Origin: Chitinophaga deserti
Lineage (GTDB): Bacteria; Bacteroidota; Bacteroidia; Chitinophagales; Chitinophagaceae
Assembly: GCF_003149455.1 (NCBI RefSeq)
Contig: NZ_QFFK01000006.1
Span: 253,136 to 317,135, forward strand
Direction of reading: 5' to 3'
Length of the DNA: 64,000 nucleotides
This document shows positions 16,708-26,410 of this stretch, in pieces. A program made the position numbers and the translations under genes. The notes under the pieces are model-generated. The model ran no database searches, was not told the origin of the DNA, and was given only the letters and a program-made list of their open reading frames with translations. How positions within the stretch are numbered: the first letter of the stretch is position 1; every line of letters begins with the position of its first letter.

Positions 16708-17483
16708 AACTGAAAAGTTGAAACGTTTTTATATCCATAGGCGCTCATCAGCTCCCAGTCTGTATGCTGATCCACCACCTCAATCAATGCAGGATGCAGG
16801 AGGCTGAGGTACTTTCCGGAGCGGTAGAATCCGCCGTCGAATGTTTCATGATGCGTTTCGGGCGGATGGTGATCCCAGTGGGCGGGAAGCACGATCTTTT
16901 CGGGAGACTGCATGCTTTCTGGCAGAAAAGGGAGGTGCATTTTACCGCAGATGTTGGCCACCGTTTCCCGGGGGCAGGCAAGCAGGTGCTCATACCGTAC
17001 GATCATGGTTTGTTCAGGCATTTCCTCCCTAAGCCGGTACCAGGCTGCATATTTGCGGTTAAACTCCTCGCAGGCAGCGGTCAGTATCGTCTGGAAAAGG
17101 CTTAGCCGCTGCGGCTTTACATCCCGGGAATCTGCACATCCATGCTGTTTCATCATACTGAATGCCCAGGCATACGGGTTCTTAACGGAGATGCAGTAAT
17201 ACACTTCCCGCCGTTGCAGGGCTTCCGCGAGCGCGGTGGATAATTCTTCGGTAAATACCTGTTGCCGGTTGTCATCTGCACGGGTAGTGGCAGCGGCATG
17301 GCGGATGGTCAGCTCCCAGGGTGAGGCTGCATCACCGGCGAAGAGGGCCCGGGGAGGGGCTTCGTGCTTATCGCCGAGGATATGCATCAGCACCTGTGCC
17401 TGCGGACAGGCCGTGGTCAGCAATGCGCGCAGGTAATTGGTGCCTGTGCGCTTTTCACCGTACTGCTTAATGAATGTTTGCAT
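16704..17483 (-). CDS. Sulfotransferase family protein
   Basis: A 259-residue protein with the layout of PAPS-dependent sulfotransferases. Near the N-terminus YGEKRTGTNYLRALL matches the 5'-phosphosulfate-binding loop. YYCISVKNPYAWAFSM matches the 3'-phosphate-binding segment, where other members have RDPR..S. MIVRYEHLLACP is the conserved strand before the second half. No signal peptide or membrane segment is evident. It overlaps the glycosyltransferase upstream by 17 bases and the APS kinase downstream by 4, a tight unit that supplies its own donor. The acceptor is probably a glycan or glycoconjugate made by the neighbouring enzyme. Confidence 0.8.
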   Translation of the reverse strand: MQTFIKQYGEKRTGTNYLRALLTTACPQAQVLMHILGDKHEAPPRALFAGDAASPWELTIRHAAATTRADDNRQQVFTEELSTALAEALQRREVYYCISVKNPYAWAFSMMKQHGCADSRDVKPQRLSLFQTILTAACEEFNRKYAAWYRLREEMPEQTMIVRYEHLLACPRETVANICGKMHLPFLPESMQSPEKIVLPAHWDHHPPETHHETFDGGFYRSGKYLSLLHPALIEVVDQHTDWELMSAYGYKNVSTFQL

Positions 17484-18681
17484 GATCGGTTAATAAGATT
17501 TGTTCAAAATGCTGTTCCCACATATTGGCAATGCTTTCCTGCGACCAGGCATCCTGTGTGGCGTTCCGGATACCAGCCTGCAGCAGGTGATGGTAATGAC
17601 CGCTGTCTTCATACAGCCGTTCCAGTTGCGCTGCTATGCCATTAGGTTCCACGAGCCCGCCGGTAAGCCATCCGTTGCCATATGTATGAGGTTTGGCGGG
17701 TATGAGAGCGGCAGATCCTTTCCATAATTCCGAACAGGCAGTATGGTCGGGCACTATCTGTGGTGCGCCGGTTGCGGCATGTTCCATGCTTACCAGTCCC
17801 CAGCCTTCGCCCATGGCGGTATTGATCCCTACATCACAGGCGTTGTATAGAAGGTTCAGTTTTTCGGTAGGCCAGTGCGGATGATTACGGCCCGGATCTG
17901 TAAGCACCAGCCTGCCGGATATACCCAGCAGCCGTGCCTGCTGCTCCACTTCGGTTTCCAGACCCTTTGTGGCCATATGCAGGCAAAGCCGTACGTTCTC
18001 AGGTTTGTTACGGGCAAAAGCTGCAAAGCCCCGCAGTGTGAGATCGATGCGTTTGCGGTGTTGGTTCTTGTTGGCATTAAGTACCCAGAAGCCCCTGCGC
18101 AGGTCATCCTGCCCCGGAAAGAGGGCTTCCCGGGCAGCGATCCTGCGGCCGGCGGTAGTACCGGGTAATGGATAAAAGCGCCCGCCATCGAGGGGATGGG
18201 GGATCACTGCCATGTTGCGGAAAGGCTGCCGGCGCGAGAGGCCCAGTTGTGTGGCACAGTCTTTCAGCACGCGCTTCCCGAAATTGGTAAAGGCCACTAT
18301 GGAATCGAGCTGTGCCAGGCCTTTGGCAAAATCAGCATGGTTGAGTCCGCCATCTACCGGGATGTACCCTGCAACATGGCAGCGGTGCGCTGCCTGCCGG
18401 ATGGCGGTAGTGTATCTGCCTGCGAACCAGATGTCGCAATAGAGAAGGATGGCGTCGGGCTGCAATTGGTCTATAAGGCCCGGCAGCACGGATTCCCCGA
18501 ATACATCGTTGGGGTGTGGGTTGTAGTGTAATGTGAATGTGCCTTTGAATGGTTCTTTACTGAATGCGTCTACACCCAGCACATGAACATCGTGCCGGGT
18601 GGAAAGCCCGCGGGCTATTAGTTGTGTGATGCGGGCCATGCCTGTTTGCTGTGCAAATTGCCCTATAAGTAAGAGTTTCAT
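17467..18681 (-). CDS. Glycosyltransferase, GT4-like
   Basis: A 404-residue GT-B fold enzyme. The N-terminal domain opens MKLLLIGQFAQQTGMARIT. The C-terminal domain shows FWVLNANKNQHRKRIDLTL, LVLTDPGRNHPHWP, and LLYNACDVGINTAMGEGWGLVSMEHAATGAP, the last with the E-x7-E donor-binding pattern of GT4 enzymes. It is cytoplasmic. It overlaps the sulfotransferase gene downstream and lies 78 bases from the MACPF gene upstream. Donor and acceptor sugars are unknown; the context suggests building a sulfated glycan. Confidence 0.88.
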   Translation of the reverse strand: MKLLLIGQFAQQTGMARITQLIARGLSTRHDVHVLGVDAFSKEPFKGTFTLHYNPHPNDVFGESVLPGLIDQLQPDAILLYCDIWFAGRYTTAIRQAAHRCHVAGYIPVDGGLNHADFAKGLAQLDSIVAFTNFGKRVLKDCATQLGLSRRQPFRNMAVIPHPLDGGRFYPLPGTTAGRRIAAREALFPGQDDLRRGFWVLNANKNQHRKRIDLTLRGFAAFARNKPENVRLCLHMATKGLETEVEQQARLLGISGRLVLTDPGRNHPHWPTEKLNLLYNACDVGINTAMGEGWGLVSMEHAATGAPQIVPDHTACSELWKGSAALIPAKPHTYGNGWLTGGLVEPNGIAAQLERLYEDSGHYHHLLQAGIRNATQDAWSQESIANMWEQHFEQILLTDHANIH

Positions 18682-18705
18682 GCGCGTCTTCCGGTTCTTT
18701 TAGGA

Positions 18706-18734
18706 GCGGCGGCAGGGAGTACCCTGGCCGCCGC
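18706..18734 (-). terminator. Strong hairpin between MACPF and glycosyltransferase genes
   Basis: GCGGCGGC-AGGG and CCCT-GGCCGCCGC can form a long G/C-rich stem, but no T run follows on the minus strand. It may stabilise or attenuate the message rather than terminate it. Confidence 0.4.
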
Positions 18735-18759
18735 GTTGATATGCTGTCTGATAACGGTG

Positions 18760-20286
18760 CTATCCTTTGTCCTGCAATTCCTTTTGTTGCTGTGTGGTCA
18801 CAATCGGATCATACAGGAGTATTTCCGATTCTGCATTGATGCTGCCAACGAGCCATGGACTGTCCATCCAGTCGGTAGTCATAGCAAAGCTTTCGCTTGC
18901 TTTACCCGGCATGAGCCCTTTCATTCCGATGCAGGTGTAGCTGACCATACCCGGAGAACCCGTAAACCCGATGTACTGTTTCCAGCCGCTGAGGGAGGCG
19001 CCGCAGGTATAGAGCCAGTTGGCGAAATCTGCGGTGGGGTAGTTCATGAGGTTCACCGCGAATGCGGATACCACGCAGATGTAGTTCCCCTGTCCGTATT
19101 GCTGGATATCCTTCAGCATATAGGTGTAAATGAGGGGCTGGTTATTGAAATCGTTGTTGTCCTGGTAATAGATTTTGCACATCTGCACTTCCTGCGTCTG
19201 ACTGTCGAGCAGGGCTACCTGCAGCGCACCTACCGGCCAGCCCTTAGGAGTGGAAGGAGGAATAACTGAGTCGGGGTTGATGACGTTGCTGTTGCAGATC
19301 ATGGTAGCGCCGGTTGTGAAGTTGCTGCCGTTTTGCCCGGTGCCGGGAGTGAAATTGGCATTTGCCTGAGCAATGATAGCACCGTTCATGTAAGCAACGA
19401 GGGCCTCCTGTACTGCATCTGCGGTTGCGCCGGTAAAGAGTGTGGAAAGCGGGCGCAGGGTGAACTGCATAACGGCAGGATTGGTATTCACGGAAGTGGA
19501 CCATTTGGTGTACAGGCTGCTGTAATCGTCACCGAATCCAGGGTTCAGGATGTTTAGGATACTGGCGTCCCCACCGGTACAGGCAATAGTCACAATGCGG
19601 CTGTTGGCCCATGTTTGTCCCAGTTGATTCCATTCTGCTTCGGAGGTGGCTTTGGCGGAAGTGAACAGTGCTTTATACTCCATGGAAGCATTGGCACTGA
19701 TTTCCTGCTCGTTGCTGCTGTAGGATCTTTCCACCGCTTCGTAGTAGTTCATGTTGCCGCCGCAGATCACCTGCGATACGTAGTGTGTACCAAATTTGCG
19801 GAATACACGGAAGAAATCTTCCTTGTTGTCGTTGTTGTACACGCTGGGGAGCGTATCTACAGACGGGTCTTGCGAGAATCCGGGAGAAAGCCACTGGACG
19901 CCCGTGTCTTCCAGTACAAGATCCCAGCAATTGAAGGATGCTTCCGTCATGCAGTACCAGTAACTGGTGTTGGAGTTGAAGGTGTTGGCATAGGCTGCGT
20001 CAAACTGGCCCTTGAAAGCCCCGTATGAGCCACTGACGCCTGCTTTGGCAGAGAAGAAATTCTGGAATTGTTCGGCACCTTCAAATACTTCCGTAGTGCC
20101 ATACACGTTGGAGTTAGGCACTACCGCGAGATTGTCGGGCACTTCATACGTGATGCCGGCAAATGTGTATTCCGATGCATCATTTGTTTTGTGTATGAAA
20201 AGCTGTGAGGTGAGCGAAGAAATGTCGTATTCGCCCAGAATGTTAAAGCCGAATCCTACTACGTCGGCTCCTGGAATGATGTTCAT
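18760..20286 (-). CDS. MACPF (membrane attack complex/perforin) domain protein
   Basis: A 508-residue pore-forming family protein. It begins IPGADVVGFGFNILGEY, like other bacterial MACPF proteins. It carries the family signature near residue 190, FRKFGTHYVSQVICGG, matching (Y/F)GTH(Y/F)-x6-GG. Flanking regions would be the helical clusters that become membrane hairpins. The C-terminal 170 residues (from about GWPVGALQVALLD) form a separate unrecognised domain rich in aromatic residues. No signal peptide is present, so it stays in the cytoplasm or leaves by an unclassified route. An unusually good ribosome binding site precedes it. It follows two trypsin-like genes by 39 bases, suggesting joint action. 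Confidence 0.9.
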   Translation of the reverse strand: MNIIPGADVVGFGFNILGEYDISSLTSQLFIHKTNDASEYTFAGITYEVPDNLAVVPNSNVYGTTEVFEGAEQFQNFFSAKAGVSGSYGAFKGQFDAAYANTFNSNTSYWYCMTEASFNCWDLVLEDTGVQWLSPGFSQDPSVDTLPSVYNNDNKEDFFRVFRKFGTHYVSQVICGGNMNYYEAVERSYSSNEQEISANASMEYKALFTSAKATSEAEWNQLGQTWANSRIVTIACTGGDASILNILNPGFGDDYSSLYTKWSTSVNTNPAVMQFTLRPLSTLFTGATADAVQEALVAYMNGAIIAQANANFTPGTGQNGSNFTTGATMICNSNVINPDSVIPPSTPKGWPVGALQVALLDSQTQEVQMCKIYYQDNNDFNNQPLIYTYMLKDIQQYGQGNYICVVSAFAVNLMNYPTADFANWLYTCGASLSGWKQYIGFTGSPGMVSYTCIGMKGLMPGKASESFAMTTDWMDSPWLVGSINAESEILLYDPIVTTQQQKELQDKG

Positions 20287-20292
20287 GATAAA

Positions 20293-20299
20293 CCTCCTT
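20293..20299 (-). promoter_or_regulatory. Strong Shine-Dalgarno site of the MACPF gene
   Basis: On the minus strand AAGGAGG sits six bases before the ATG. Such a full match is uncommon in Bacteroidota, whose genes mostly lack one, and suggests high translation of the pore-forming protein. Confidence 0.7.
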
Positions 20300-20325
20300 G
20301 GGTTTTAGGGTGAGAGATAGGATGA

Positions 20326-21291
20326 TTAATGAATCAGTTGGGTGGGAATCAGGCAGGCCATAGCTCCGAAAACATTTGTAGCGGTCAGAATACCTACCAT
20401 CTGTAATTGATTGTTGACGAGGATTGATCCGGAATCGCCCGGGAGGGGAGCAAAGTTGTCCCCATTCAGCCAGATGGCATCCTGAAACCACGCATATTGT
20501 CCCATTATGCGCATGACGCCCTGGTAATGAACCGATACTATGGAGGTGTGCATCACTTCATCTGTAGTGGCACCGTAGCATGATACCTGCATGTTTGCAG
20601 CCGGAGCAGCAAAGCCCACCGGCGTTCCGATACCATTAATGGCCGGAGAGCATACAAGGGGCGTGGTATTGCACCAGGCCAGATCGGTGGTGTTGTAAAT
20701 CGGGTTGAACTGGTTGGAGTTCGGATACGTGATCAGGTTAATAAACCCTGATACATCACAGAGGTAATTCTGCTGCTGGCTTACGTCGGGCTGATAGATG
20801 CGTGTATACTGCCCGTTGTAAGACAATACGTGGTTGTTGGATAACATCCGGTATTGCCCGTTGATGTTGAAGCTTGCACCCAGCGTACCTGCCATGTTGA
20901 TGCCCTGAGGCTGCACCTGCTGGCCTCCCGGGGCAGGGCGGATACGATCCCAGGATGCCATGGGCTCCGGTTTGGCAACAGGCTCCGCATCATCGCGGAA
21001 GGGGCCCACTTCCTGCACATCCGTAGGTACTTTAACCATTACAGGTTTACCTCCGTTCTGTGCGATGGGCAGCTCCAGGAATGGAGGAATAGCTTCATCA
21101 CCATCCAGCGCAATCCTGTCTGCCGATTTCTTGTGCTGTACGTGAAAAACGACAGAACATTGATCGGTTTTGTGCCCGTTCTTACGTTTTGGGCCGGCAT
21201 ACATACCAACGATGTTACCGCGAAGCCAGCCGCGCAGGGCAGACATGTGAGGCTCAATGTCCGTCTGCTCAATTTGCTTTGTGAGTTGCAT
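20326..21291 (-). CDS. Trypsin-like serine protease homologue (copy B)
   Basis: A 321-residue protein with chymotrypsin-fold triad signatures: MLSNNHVLSYNG (His, near residue 155), NTTDLAWCN (Asp, near 205), and LPGDSGSILVNN (Ser, near 295). The N-terminal 110 residues (from MQLTKQIEQTDIEPHMSALRGWLRGN) form a shared extra domain ending in a proline-rich linker. No signal peptide is seen, unusual for this fold. It is about half identical by eye to the copy 75 bases upstream. It probably acts as a peptidase; a natural target could be the neighbouring MACPF protein. Confidence 0.8.
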   Translation of the reverse strand: MQLTKQIEQTDIEPHMSALRGWLRGNIVGMYAGPKRKNGHKTDQCSVVFHVQHKKSADRIALDGDEAIPPFLELPIAQNGGKPVMVKVPTDVQEVGPFRDDAEPVAKPEPMASWDRIRPAPGGQQVQPQGINMAGTLGASFNINGQYRMLSNNHVLSYNGQYTRIYQPDVSQQQNYLCDVSGFINLITYPNSNQFNPIYNTTDLAWCNTTPLVCSPAINGIGTPVGFAAPAANMQVSCYGATTDEVMHTSIVSVHYQGVMRIMGQYAWFQDAIWLNGDNFAPLPGDSGSILVNNQLQMVGILTATNVFGAMACLIPTQLIH

Positions 21292-21366
21292 AAAAGAGAG
21301 TTTAGGTTTTCGAGAATAGCTGACGGTTCTTGCTATAGGATTTCTTAATACCGAAGGATAGATCGC

Positions 21367-22326
21367 TTATTGAATTAATTGTGTGGGGATAAGGCAGCCC
21401 CATGGGCCGGCAATCGCGTTCCAGCCTGCAAGGATGCCAACGATCTGCATGTTGTTGTTGATCAGCAATGCCCCGGAATCGCCCGCCAGCGGGAAGAAGT
21501 CTTCCCCTTCCAGCAAAAGGCAGTTCTGGAACCAGGCATATTGATTATTGAGCATCATTGAGATGGTGCGGAATTGGATGGATTCAATAGTGGCCTGGAT
21601 AACCTCATCGGTAGAGGCGCCGAAGCATCTTACCTGCATGTTTACCGCCGGAGCAGCAAAGCCCACCGGCACCCCGATACCCTGTATTTGCGGCGCACAT
21701 TGTTCCTGGGTTACATTGCACCATGCCAGATCTGTCTGGTTATAAACCGGGTTTTGCTGGTTGGAGGTGGGATAAGTAACCATGTTCACAAATCCCGATA
21801 CATCTGCCAGCGCGTTTTGAGGGTCCCGGGCATCGGGCTGGAAAATATGGGTGAATTGTCCGTTCCAAGACAAGATGTGGTTGTTGGATAGCATCCTGTA
21901 CTGGTTATTGATGGTAATGCTGCCACCCAGGGTTCCCACCAGCGGGCACCCTTGTGCCTGTATCTGGTAACCGCCGGGAGCAGGGCGCACCCGGTCTGTA
22001 GAAACCATTGGCTGCGGCATCTGCTTAGTCACAAATGCGCCTACTTCTACGACATCCGTCGGTACTTTGACCATTTCCGTTTTCCCGCCGGATATTGAAA
22101 TGGGAAGCTCGAAATAAGGAGGAATGGGTGTATCACCATCTAACGCCAGCCTGTCGGGCGACTTCTTCTGCTGCACATGCATCACTATCGCCCATTGTTC
22201 AGTTTTCTTACCATTTTTCCTTTTACGGCCGGCATACATACCTGTGATGTTGTTGCGTAGCCATCCCTGAAGGGCAGACATATGGGGTTCAATGTCTGTC
22301 TGCCGGATCTTTTGGGTGAGTTCCAT
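21367..22326 (-). CDS. Trypsin-like serine protease homologue (copy A)
   Basis: A 319-residue paralogue of the next gene with the same plan: an N-terminal domain beginning MELTQKIRQTDIEPHMSALQ, then the triad signatures MLSNNHILSWNG, NQTDLAWCN and LAGDSGALLINN. The start at MELTQK aligns with the paralogue; a 20-codon upstream extension was rejected. No signal peptide is visible. It is first in the run of six same-strand genes, after the pyrophosphatase terminator. The two copies arose by tandem duplication that included the leader, since a block TGACGGTTCTT lies upstream of both. Confidence 0.8.
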   Translation of the reverse strand: MELTQKIRQTDIEPHMSALQGWLRNNITGMYAGRKRKNGKKTEQWAIVMHVQQKKSPDRLALDGDTPIPPYFELPISISGGKTEMVKVPTDVVEVGAFVTKQMPQPMVSTDRVRPAPGGYQIQAQGCPLVGTLGGSITINNQYRMLSNNHILSWNGQFTHIFQPDARDPQNALADVSGFVNMVTYPTSNQQNPVYNQTDLAWCNVTQEQCAPQIQGIGVPVGFAAPAVNMQVRCFGASTDEVIQATIESIQFRTISMMLNNQYAWFQNCLLLEGEDFFPLAGDSGALLINNNMQIVGILAGWNAIAGPWGCLIPTQLIQ

Positions 22327-22482
22327 GAGATAGAATTTAGGTTTTAACAATAGATGACGGTTCTTATATGGCTGCTGGGATAACAAAGCTCCTGCATTTC
22401 AAATGGTTACGTGCAGCTGGAATCGGCTTTTCAGGAAGCTGTTTTTCCTGTCGGAACAACAATTGGGTTTGTGGAAATAATA

Positions 22483-22508
22483 AAGCCGGTCTCACTGGAG
22501 ACCGGCTT
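22483..22508 (-). terminator. Terminator of hppA
   Basis: AAGCCGGTCTC and GAGACCGGCTT form a perfect 11-bp stem with a 4-base loop, followed on the minus strand by TATTATTTCC. It separates hppA from the protease/MACPF cluster. Confidence 0.85.
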
Positions 22509-22530
22509 GTATGGTGATAAAACGGTAAGC

Positions 22531-24756
22531 TTAGAATTTCACCGCAGCTACTTCCTTCTGTACTTTTTCAGGAGCAGGCTGTTGTTTGGCAACAGGCACT
22601 TCTTGTTTATGTACATGGATTTCAGCGAGGGTGGGGGCAATTACCAGCGAAACGATAGACATCAGTTTGATGAGGATGTTCATCGAAGGGCCGGAGGTGT
22701 CTTTGAAAGGATCACCCACGGTATCACCGGTAACAGAAGCCTTGTGCGGCTCAGATTTCTTGTAGAACATTTCTCCGTTGATCTCAACGCCTTTCTCGAA
22801 AGATTTCTTGGCATTATCCCAGGCACCACCGGCATTGTTCTGGAACATACCCATGAGTACACCGCTAACGGTAGCCCCAGCGAGGAAGCCGCCCAGTACT
22901 TCAGGTCCGAAGATGAAACCGATGATCAGGGGAGAAGCCAGTGCAATGGCTCCGGGGAGCATCATTTTACGGATAGATGCCTCAGTGGAGATGGCCACGC
23001 ATTTATCGTATTCCGGTTTGCCGGTACCTTCCATGATACCAGGGATGGTACGGAACTGGCGGCGTACTTCTTCCACCATAGCCATGGCCGCTTCACCTAC
23101 CGCACGGATGGCGAGGGAGGAGAAGATGAAGGGGATCATGCCGCCGATAAAGAGGCCTGCCAGTACATCTGCTTTATAAATGTCGATACCGGAAATACCC
23201 GCTACACCAACAAATGCCGCGAAAAGCGCCAGTGCGGTGAGTGCTGCGGATGCAATGGCGAAACCTTTACCGGTAGCGGCTGTGGTATTGCCAACGGCAT
23301 CGAGGATGTCGGTTTTTTCACGCACATCTTTCGGCAGTTCGCTCATTTCTGCGATCCCACCTGCGTTATCAGCGATGGGACCAAATGCGTCGATAGCCAG
23401 CTGCATGGCAGTAGTTGCCATCATACCGGCTGCGGCGATTGCCACACCGTAAAGACCGGCGCAGGCAAAAGAACCATAGATACCTGCTGCCAGTACAATG
23501 ATGGGGAGCAGGGTAGATTCCATGCCTACTGCTAGGCCACCGATTACGTTGGTGGCATGGCCGGTAGACGACTGGCGGATAATAGACAATACCGGGCGTT
23601 TACCCATAGCGGTATAGTACTCGGTGATGATGCTCATGAGTGCACCTACGGCAAGACCCACGAAGATGGCGCCCAGTACACCATTTTGGGTGATGGCGAT
23701 TGCTCCGGGGCGGAGTGCGTCTCCACCGATCCAGTCGCGCTGCAGGTAGAAGGGTTCAGCCGGAAGAATCCAGTAAACAAGGCCTACGCAGGCAATGGCG
23801 GTAATAACGATAGAACCCCAGTTGCCCATATTCAGCGCTTTCTGTACTGCGCTGGTGCTGAGACCGGATTTGTCGCTGATACGCACCAGGAAGGTGGCGA
23901 GAATGCTGAAGATGATGCCCATACCGGCAATTACCATGGGGAGGAGGATGGGGGAAAGACCACCGAAGTTATCGGTAGCGCGTGCCTCACTGCCCAGTAC
24001 CATGGTGGCAAGTACAGTGGCTACATACGATCCGAAAAGGTCTGCACCCATACCGGCCACGTCGCCCACGTTATCACCCACGTTGTCGGCGATGGTGGCG
24101 GGGTTACGCGGATCGTCTTCCGGAATACCGGCTTCCACTTTACCCACGAGGTCTGCCCCTACGTCGGCCGCTTTGGTATAGATACCGCCACCCACACGGG
24201 CAAAGAGCGCAATGCTTTCTGCACCCAGGGAGAAGCCGGTCAATACTTCAATTGTTTTTACCATTTCGGCCGTGTTGGCTTCGGCACCGAAATAAGCTTT
24301 GAGGATGATGAACAACCCGCCAAGGCCCAGTACGGCGAGGCCCGCAACGCCCATACCCATTACAGAGCCACCGGTGAAAGACACCTTCAGGGCTTTGGCG
24401 AGGGAGGTACGTGCAGCCTGTGCTGTACGCACGTTGGCTTTGGTGGCAATTCTCATACCGATGAAACCGGCCGTTGCAGAGAAAATAGCGCCCACAATGA
24501 ACGCCAGTGCAATGGTCCAGTCAGAATTTTCATGGGAATACCCCATGTAGCCCAGCAGGAGGGCTGCAATGATCACAAAATAGGTGAGGATCTTGTACTC
24601 AGCTTTCAGAAAGGCCATGGCGCCTTCCGCAATATGCCTCGCAATTTCCTGCATCCGCTCGTTTCCCGCATCCTGACGGGAAACCCAGGCGCTCTGTACC
24701 GCGGTAAATAATAGTGCAATCAGTCCGAACAGTGGAATAATGTAAGCTATACTCAT
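22531..24756 (-). CDS. hppA: Membrane-bound pyrophosphatase, ion-translocating
   Basis: A 741-residue inner-membrane pump with about 16 helices that couples PPi hydrolysis to H+ and/or Na+ export. The signature acidic loop [18 protein letters not shown] is present, as are [20 protein letters not shown] and [13 protein letters not shown]. At the position that decides potassium dependence the sequence reads [12 protein letters not shown], with alanine rather than lysine, which fits the K+-dependent subclass that includes the Na+ pumps. The C-terminus has a short extra tail rich in E, K and P. It is a single-gene unit with its own terminator. Confidence 0.96.
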   Translation of the reverse strand: MSIAYIIPLFGLIALLFTAVQSAWVSRQDAGNERMQEIARHIAEGAMAFLKAEYKILTYFVIIAALLLGYMGYSHENSDWTIALAFIVGAIFSATAGFIGMRIATKANVRTAQAARTSLAKALKVSFTGGSVMGMGVAGLAVLGLGGLFIILKAYFGAEANTAEMVKTIEVLTGFSLGAESIALFARVGGGIYTKAADVGADLVGKVEAGIPEDDPRNPATIADNVGDNVGDVAGMGADLFGSYVATVLATMVLGSEARATDNFGGLSPILLPMVIAGMGIIFSILATFLVRISDKSGLSTSAVQKALNMGNWGSIVITAIACVGLVYWILPAEPFYLQRDWIGGDALRPGAIAITQNGVLGAIFVGLAVGALMSIITEYYTAMGKRPVLSIIRQSSTGHATNVIGGLAVGMESTLLPIIVLAAGIYGSFACAGLYGVAIAAAGMMATTAMQLAIDAFGPIADNAGGIAEMSELPKDVREKTDILDAVGNTTAATGKGFAIASAALTALALFAAFVGVAGISGIDIYKADVLAGLFIGGMIPFIFSSLAIRAVGEAAMAMVEEVRRQFRTIPGIMEGTGKPEYDKCVAISTEASIRKMMLPGAIALASPLIIGFIFGPEVLGGFLAGATVSGVLMGMFQNNAGGAWDNAKKSFEKGVEINGEMFYKKSEPHKASVTGDTVGDPFKDTSGPSMNILIKLMSIVSLVIAPTLAEIHVHKQEVPVAKQQPAPEKVQKEVAAVKF

Positions 24757-24880
24757 ACTCTTTTAATCCATTTAAAAATTACAAGGCTTTATGTTATGAT
24801 TTTCAAGGTTGACGAAGATAATGTATTAGAATTTATTTTACTAGTAGTCTAATATATTTACTATAAGCGTAATATGGACG

Positions 24881-26392
24881 CTACTGCTGTATTTCTGCAT
24901 ATGCGTTTGCCAGTTGCTCAATGATATCGGAAGCGATCATGGATTCCGGGGAGGTGGGAGCGGCCAGGTCTCCCGCCTTGCCATGGAGCCATGCCCCGAG
25001 GATAAGCGCTGCTTTTGGGGCATATCCCTGCGCCAGGAGGCCTGTAAGGATGCCGGTGAGTACATCACCGCTTCCGGCAGTTGCCATGCCGGGATTGCCC
25101 GTAGGATTGAAGAATACGGCCCCGTCCGGACAGGCCATGGCGGTAAAGCGCCCTTTCAGCAAAATGTATTGTTGCCATTCGGACGCCTTTGCACGCAGGA
25201 GGCTGAGGCGCTCAAAATGATCGTCAGTAGCCCCGAAAAGCCGTTCAAACTCTTTCGGATGAGGCGTCAGTATACTGTTTTTAGGCACCAGGGGCAGGAG
25301 GGAAGGCCATCTGGAGAGGATATTGAGGGCGTCGGCATCTATCACCATGGGCCCCTGCCAGTGCCCCAGCAGGCGCTCCAATGCTTTGGCGGTGGCAGGC
25401 TCCGTACCAATGCCCGGGCCAATACCGATCACATCGTAATCAGGAGCACGCCGCAGGCGGAAGGGTTCATCGAAATGCGCCGCATACAGCGCCTGCTCTT
25501 CGGTTTCACACATGGCTTCCGGGAAAGCGGTTTGCATAATTTCATATCCGCAACGGGGAATATGTGTGGTCAGTAATCCAGCACCCGCACGCATAACCGC
25601 TCTGGCGGAAAGCACCGCGGCCCCCATCTTCCCGTAACTGCCTGCTATCAACAGCGCATGGCCATACGTGCCTTTGTGCGCAAAAGGATCACGCGGACGG
25701 TAAATAGTGTGGATCATCTCCATATCCACCAGGTGATATTCCGTTTGTACGGAAGCCGTATATGCAGGATGCAGCCCGATAGGGATGAGCACTGTTTCAC
25801 CCACATATGCGCCGTTTTCAGGCATCAGCAATGCCAGCTTCCAGTATTCAAAAGTGAGGGTGTAACGCGCATGTATACACGCATGTTGCTTTGCGCTTTT
25901 ATCTGCCATCAGGCCGGAAGGTATATCGATGGCGATCACCTCATGACGGCCGCGCTGGTCGTTGATCTGATGAATGATACCTGCCACCCAGCCTTCGGGC
26001 GCACGGTTAAGGCCTGTCCCAAACAGGGCATCTATGATAACCCCGGGTGCTTCCATTTTAGGGAACTCCGCAGGCTCACGGATCATTTGCAGAAAAGGTA
26101 CACGGGCCTGATTGGCAAGGTTATCAGGCGATGGATTACCATGCGCCACGAGCCACACCTGTACCGGGAACCCTTGTTCCGCCAGCCTCCTGGCAATTAC
26201 CAGCCCGTCGCCCCCATTGTTACCCGTACCGCAGAAGATGTAAAACGGCTTAGGATCGTTGGCATACCGTTGCACGATCCATTCCGTGCATGCAGTGGCG
26301 GCACGCTCCATCAGGAGCAGTCCGGATACCGGTTCATGCGCGATTGTATAGGCATCCGCTGCTCGTATCTGGGGGGCAGACAAGATTTTCAT
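24881..26392 (-). CDS. nnrD: Bifunctional NAD(P)H-hydrate epimerase / ADP-dependent dehydratase
   Basis: A 503-residue repair enzyme for hydrated NAD(P)H. The N-terminal half (1-215) is the YjeF_N epimerase, with CGTGNNGGDGLVIARRL and IIDALFGTGLNR. The C-terminal half is the ribokinase-like dehydratase, with KGTYGHALLIAGSYGKMGAAVLSARA, DVIGIGPGIG, VIDADALN, ILTPHPKEFERL and GNPGMATAGSGDVLTGI. The start MKILSAPQIR is three codons inside the longest reading and matches family starts. It stands alone in a minus-strand run. Confidence 0.95.
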   Translation of the reverse strand: MKILSAPQIRAADAYTIAHEPVSGLLLMERAATACTEWIVQRYANDPKPFYIFCGTGNNGGDGLVIARRLAEQGFPVQVWLVAHGNPSPDNLANQARVPFLQMIREPAEFPKMEAPGVIIDALFGTGLNRAPEGWVAGIIHQINDQRGRHEVIAIDIPSGLMADKSAKQHACIHARYTLTFEYWKLALLMPENGAYVGETVLIPIGLHPAYTASVQTEYHLVDMEMIHTIYRPRDPFAHKGTYGHALLIAGSYGKMGAAVLSARAVMRAGAGLLTTHIPRCGYEIMQTAFPEAMCETEEQALYAAHFDEPFRLRRAPDYDVIGIGPGIGTEPATAKALERLLGHWQGPMVIDADALNILSRWPSLLPLVPKNSILTPHPKEFERLFGATDDHFERLSLLRAKASEWQQYILLKGRFTAMACPDGAVFFNPTGNPGMATAGSGDVLTGILTGLLAQGYAPKAALILGAWLHGKAGDLAAPTSPESMIASDIIEQLANAYAEIQQ

Positions 26393-26410
26393 ATCCCCCA
26401 ATATAACAAA

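Noticed and set aside
22411-24711. Two long plus-strand open frames opposite the pyrophosphatase
   Set aside because: They are shadows of hppA, whose minus-strand product matches a known family over its full length.
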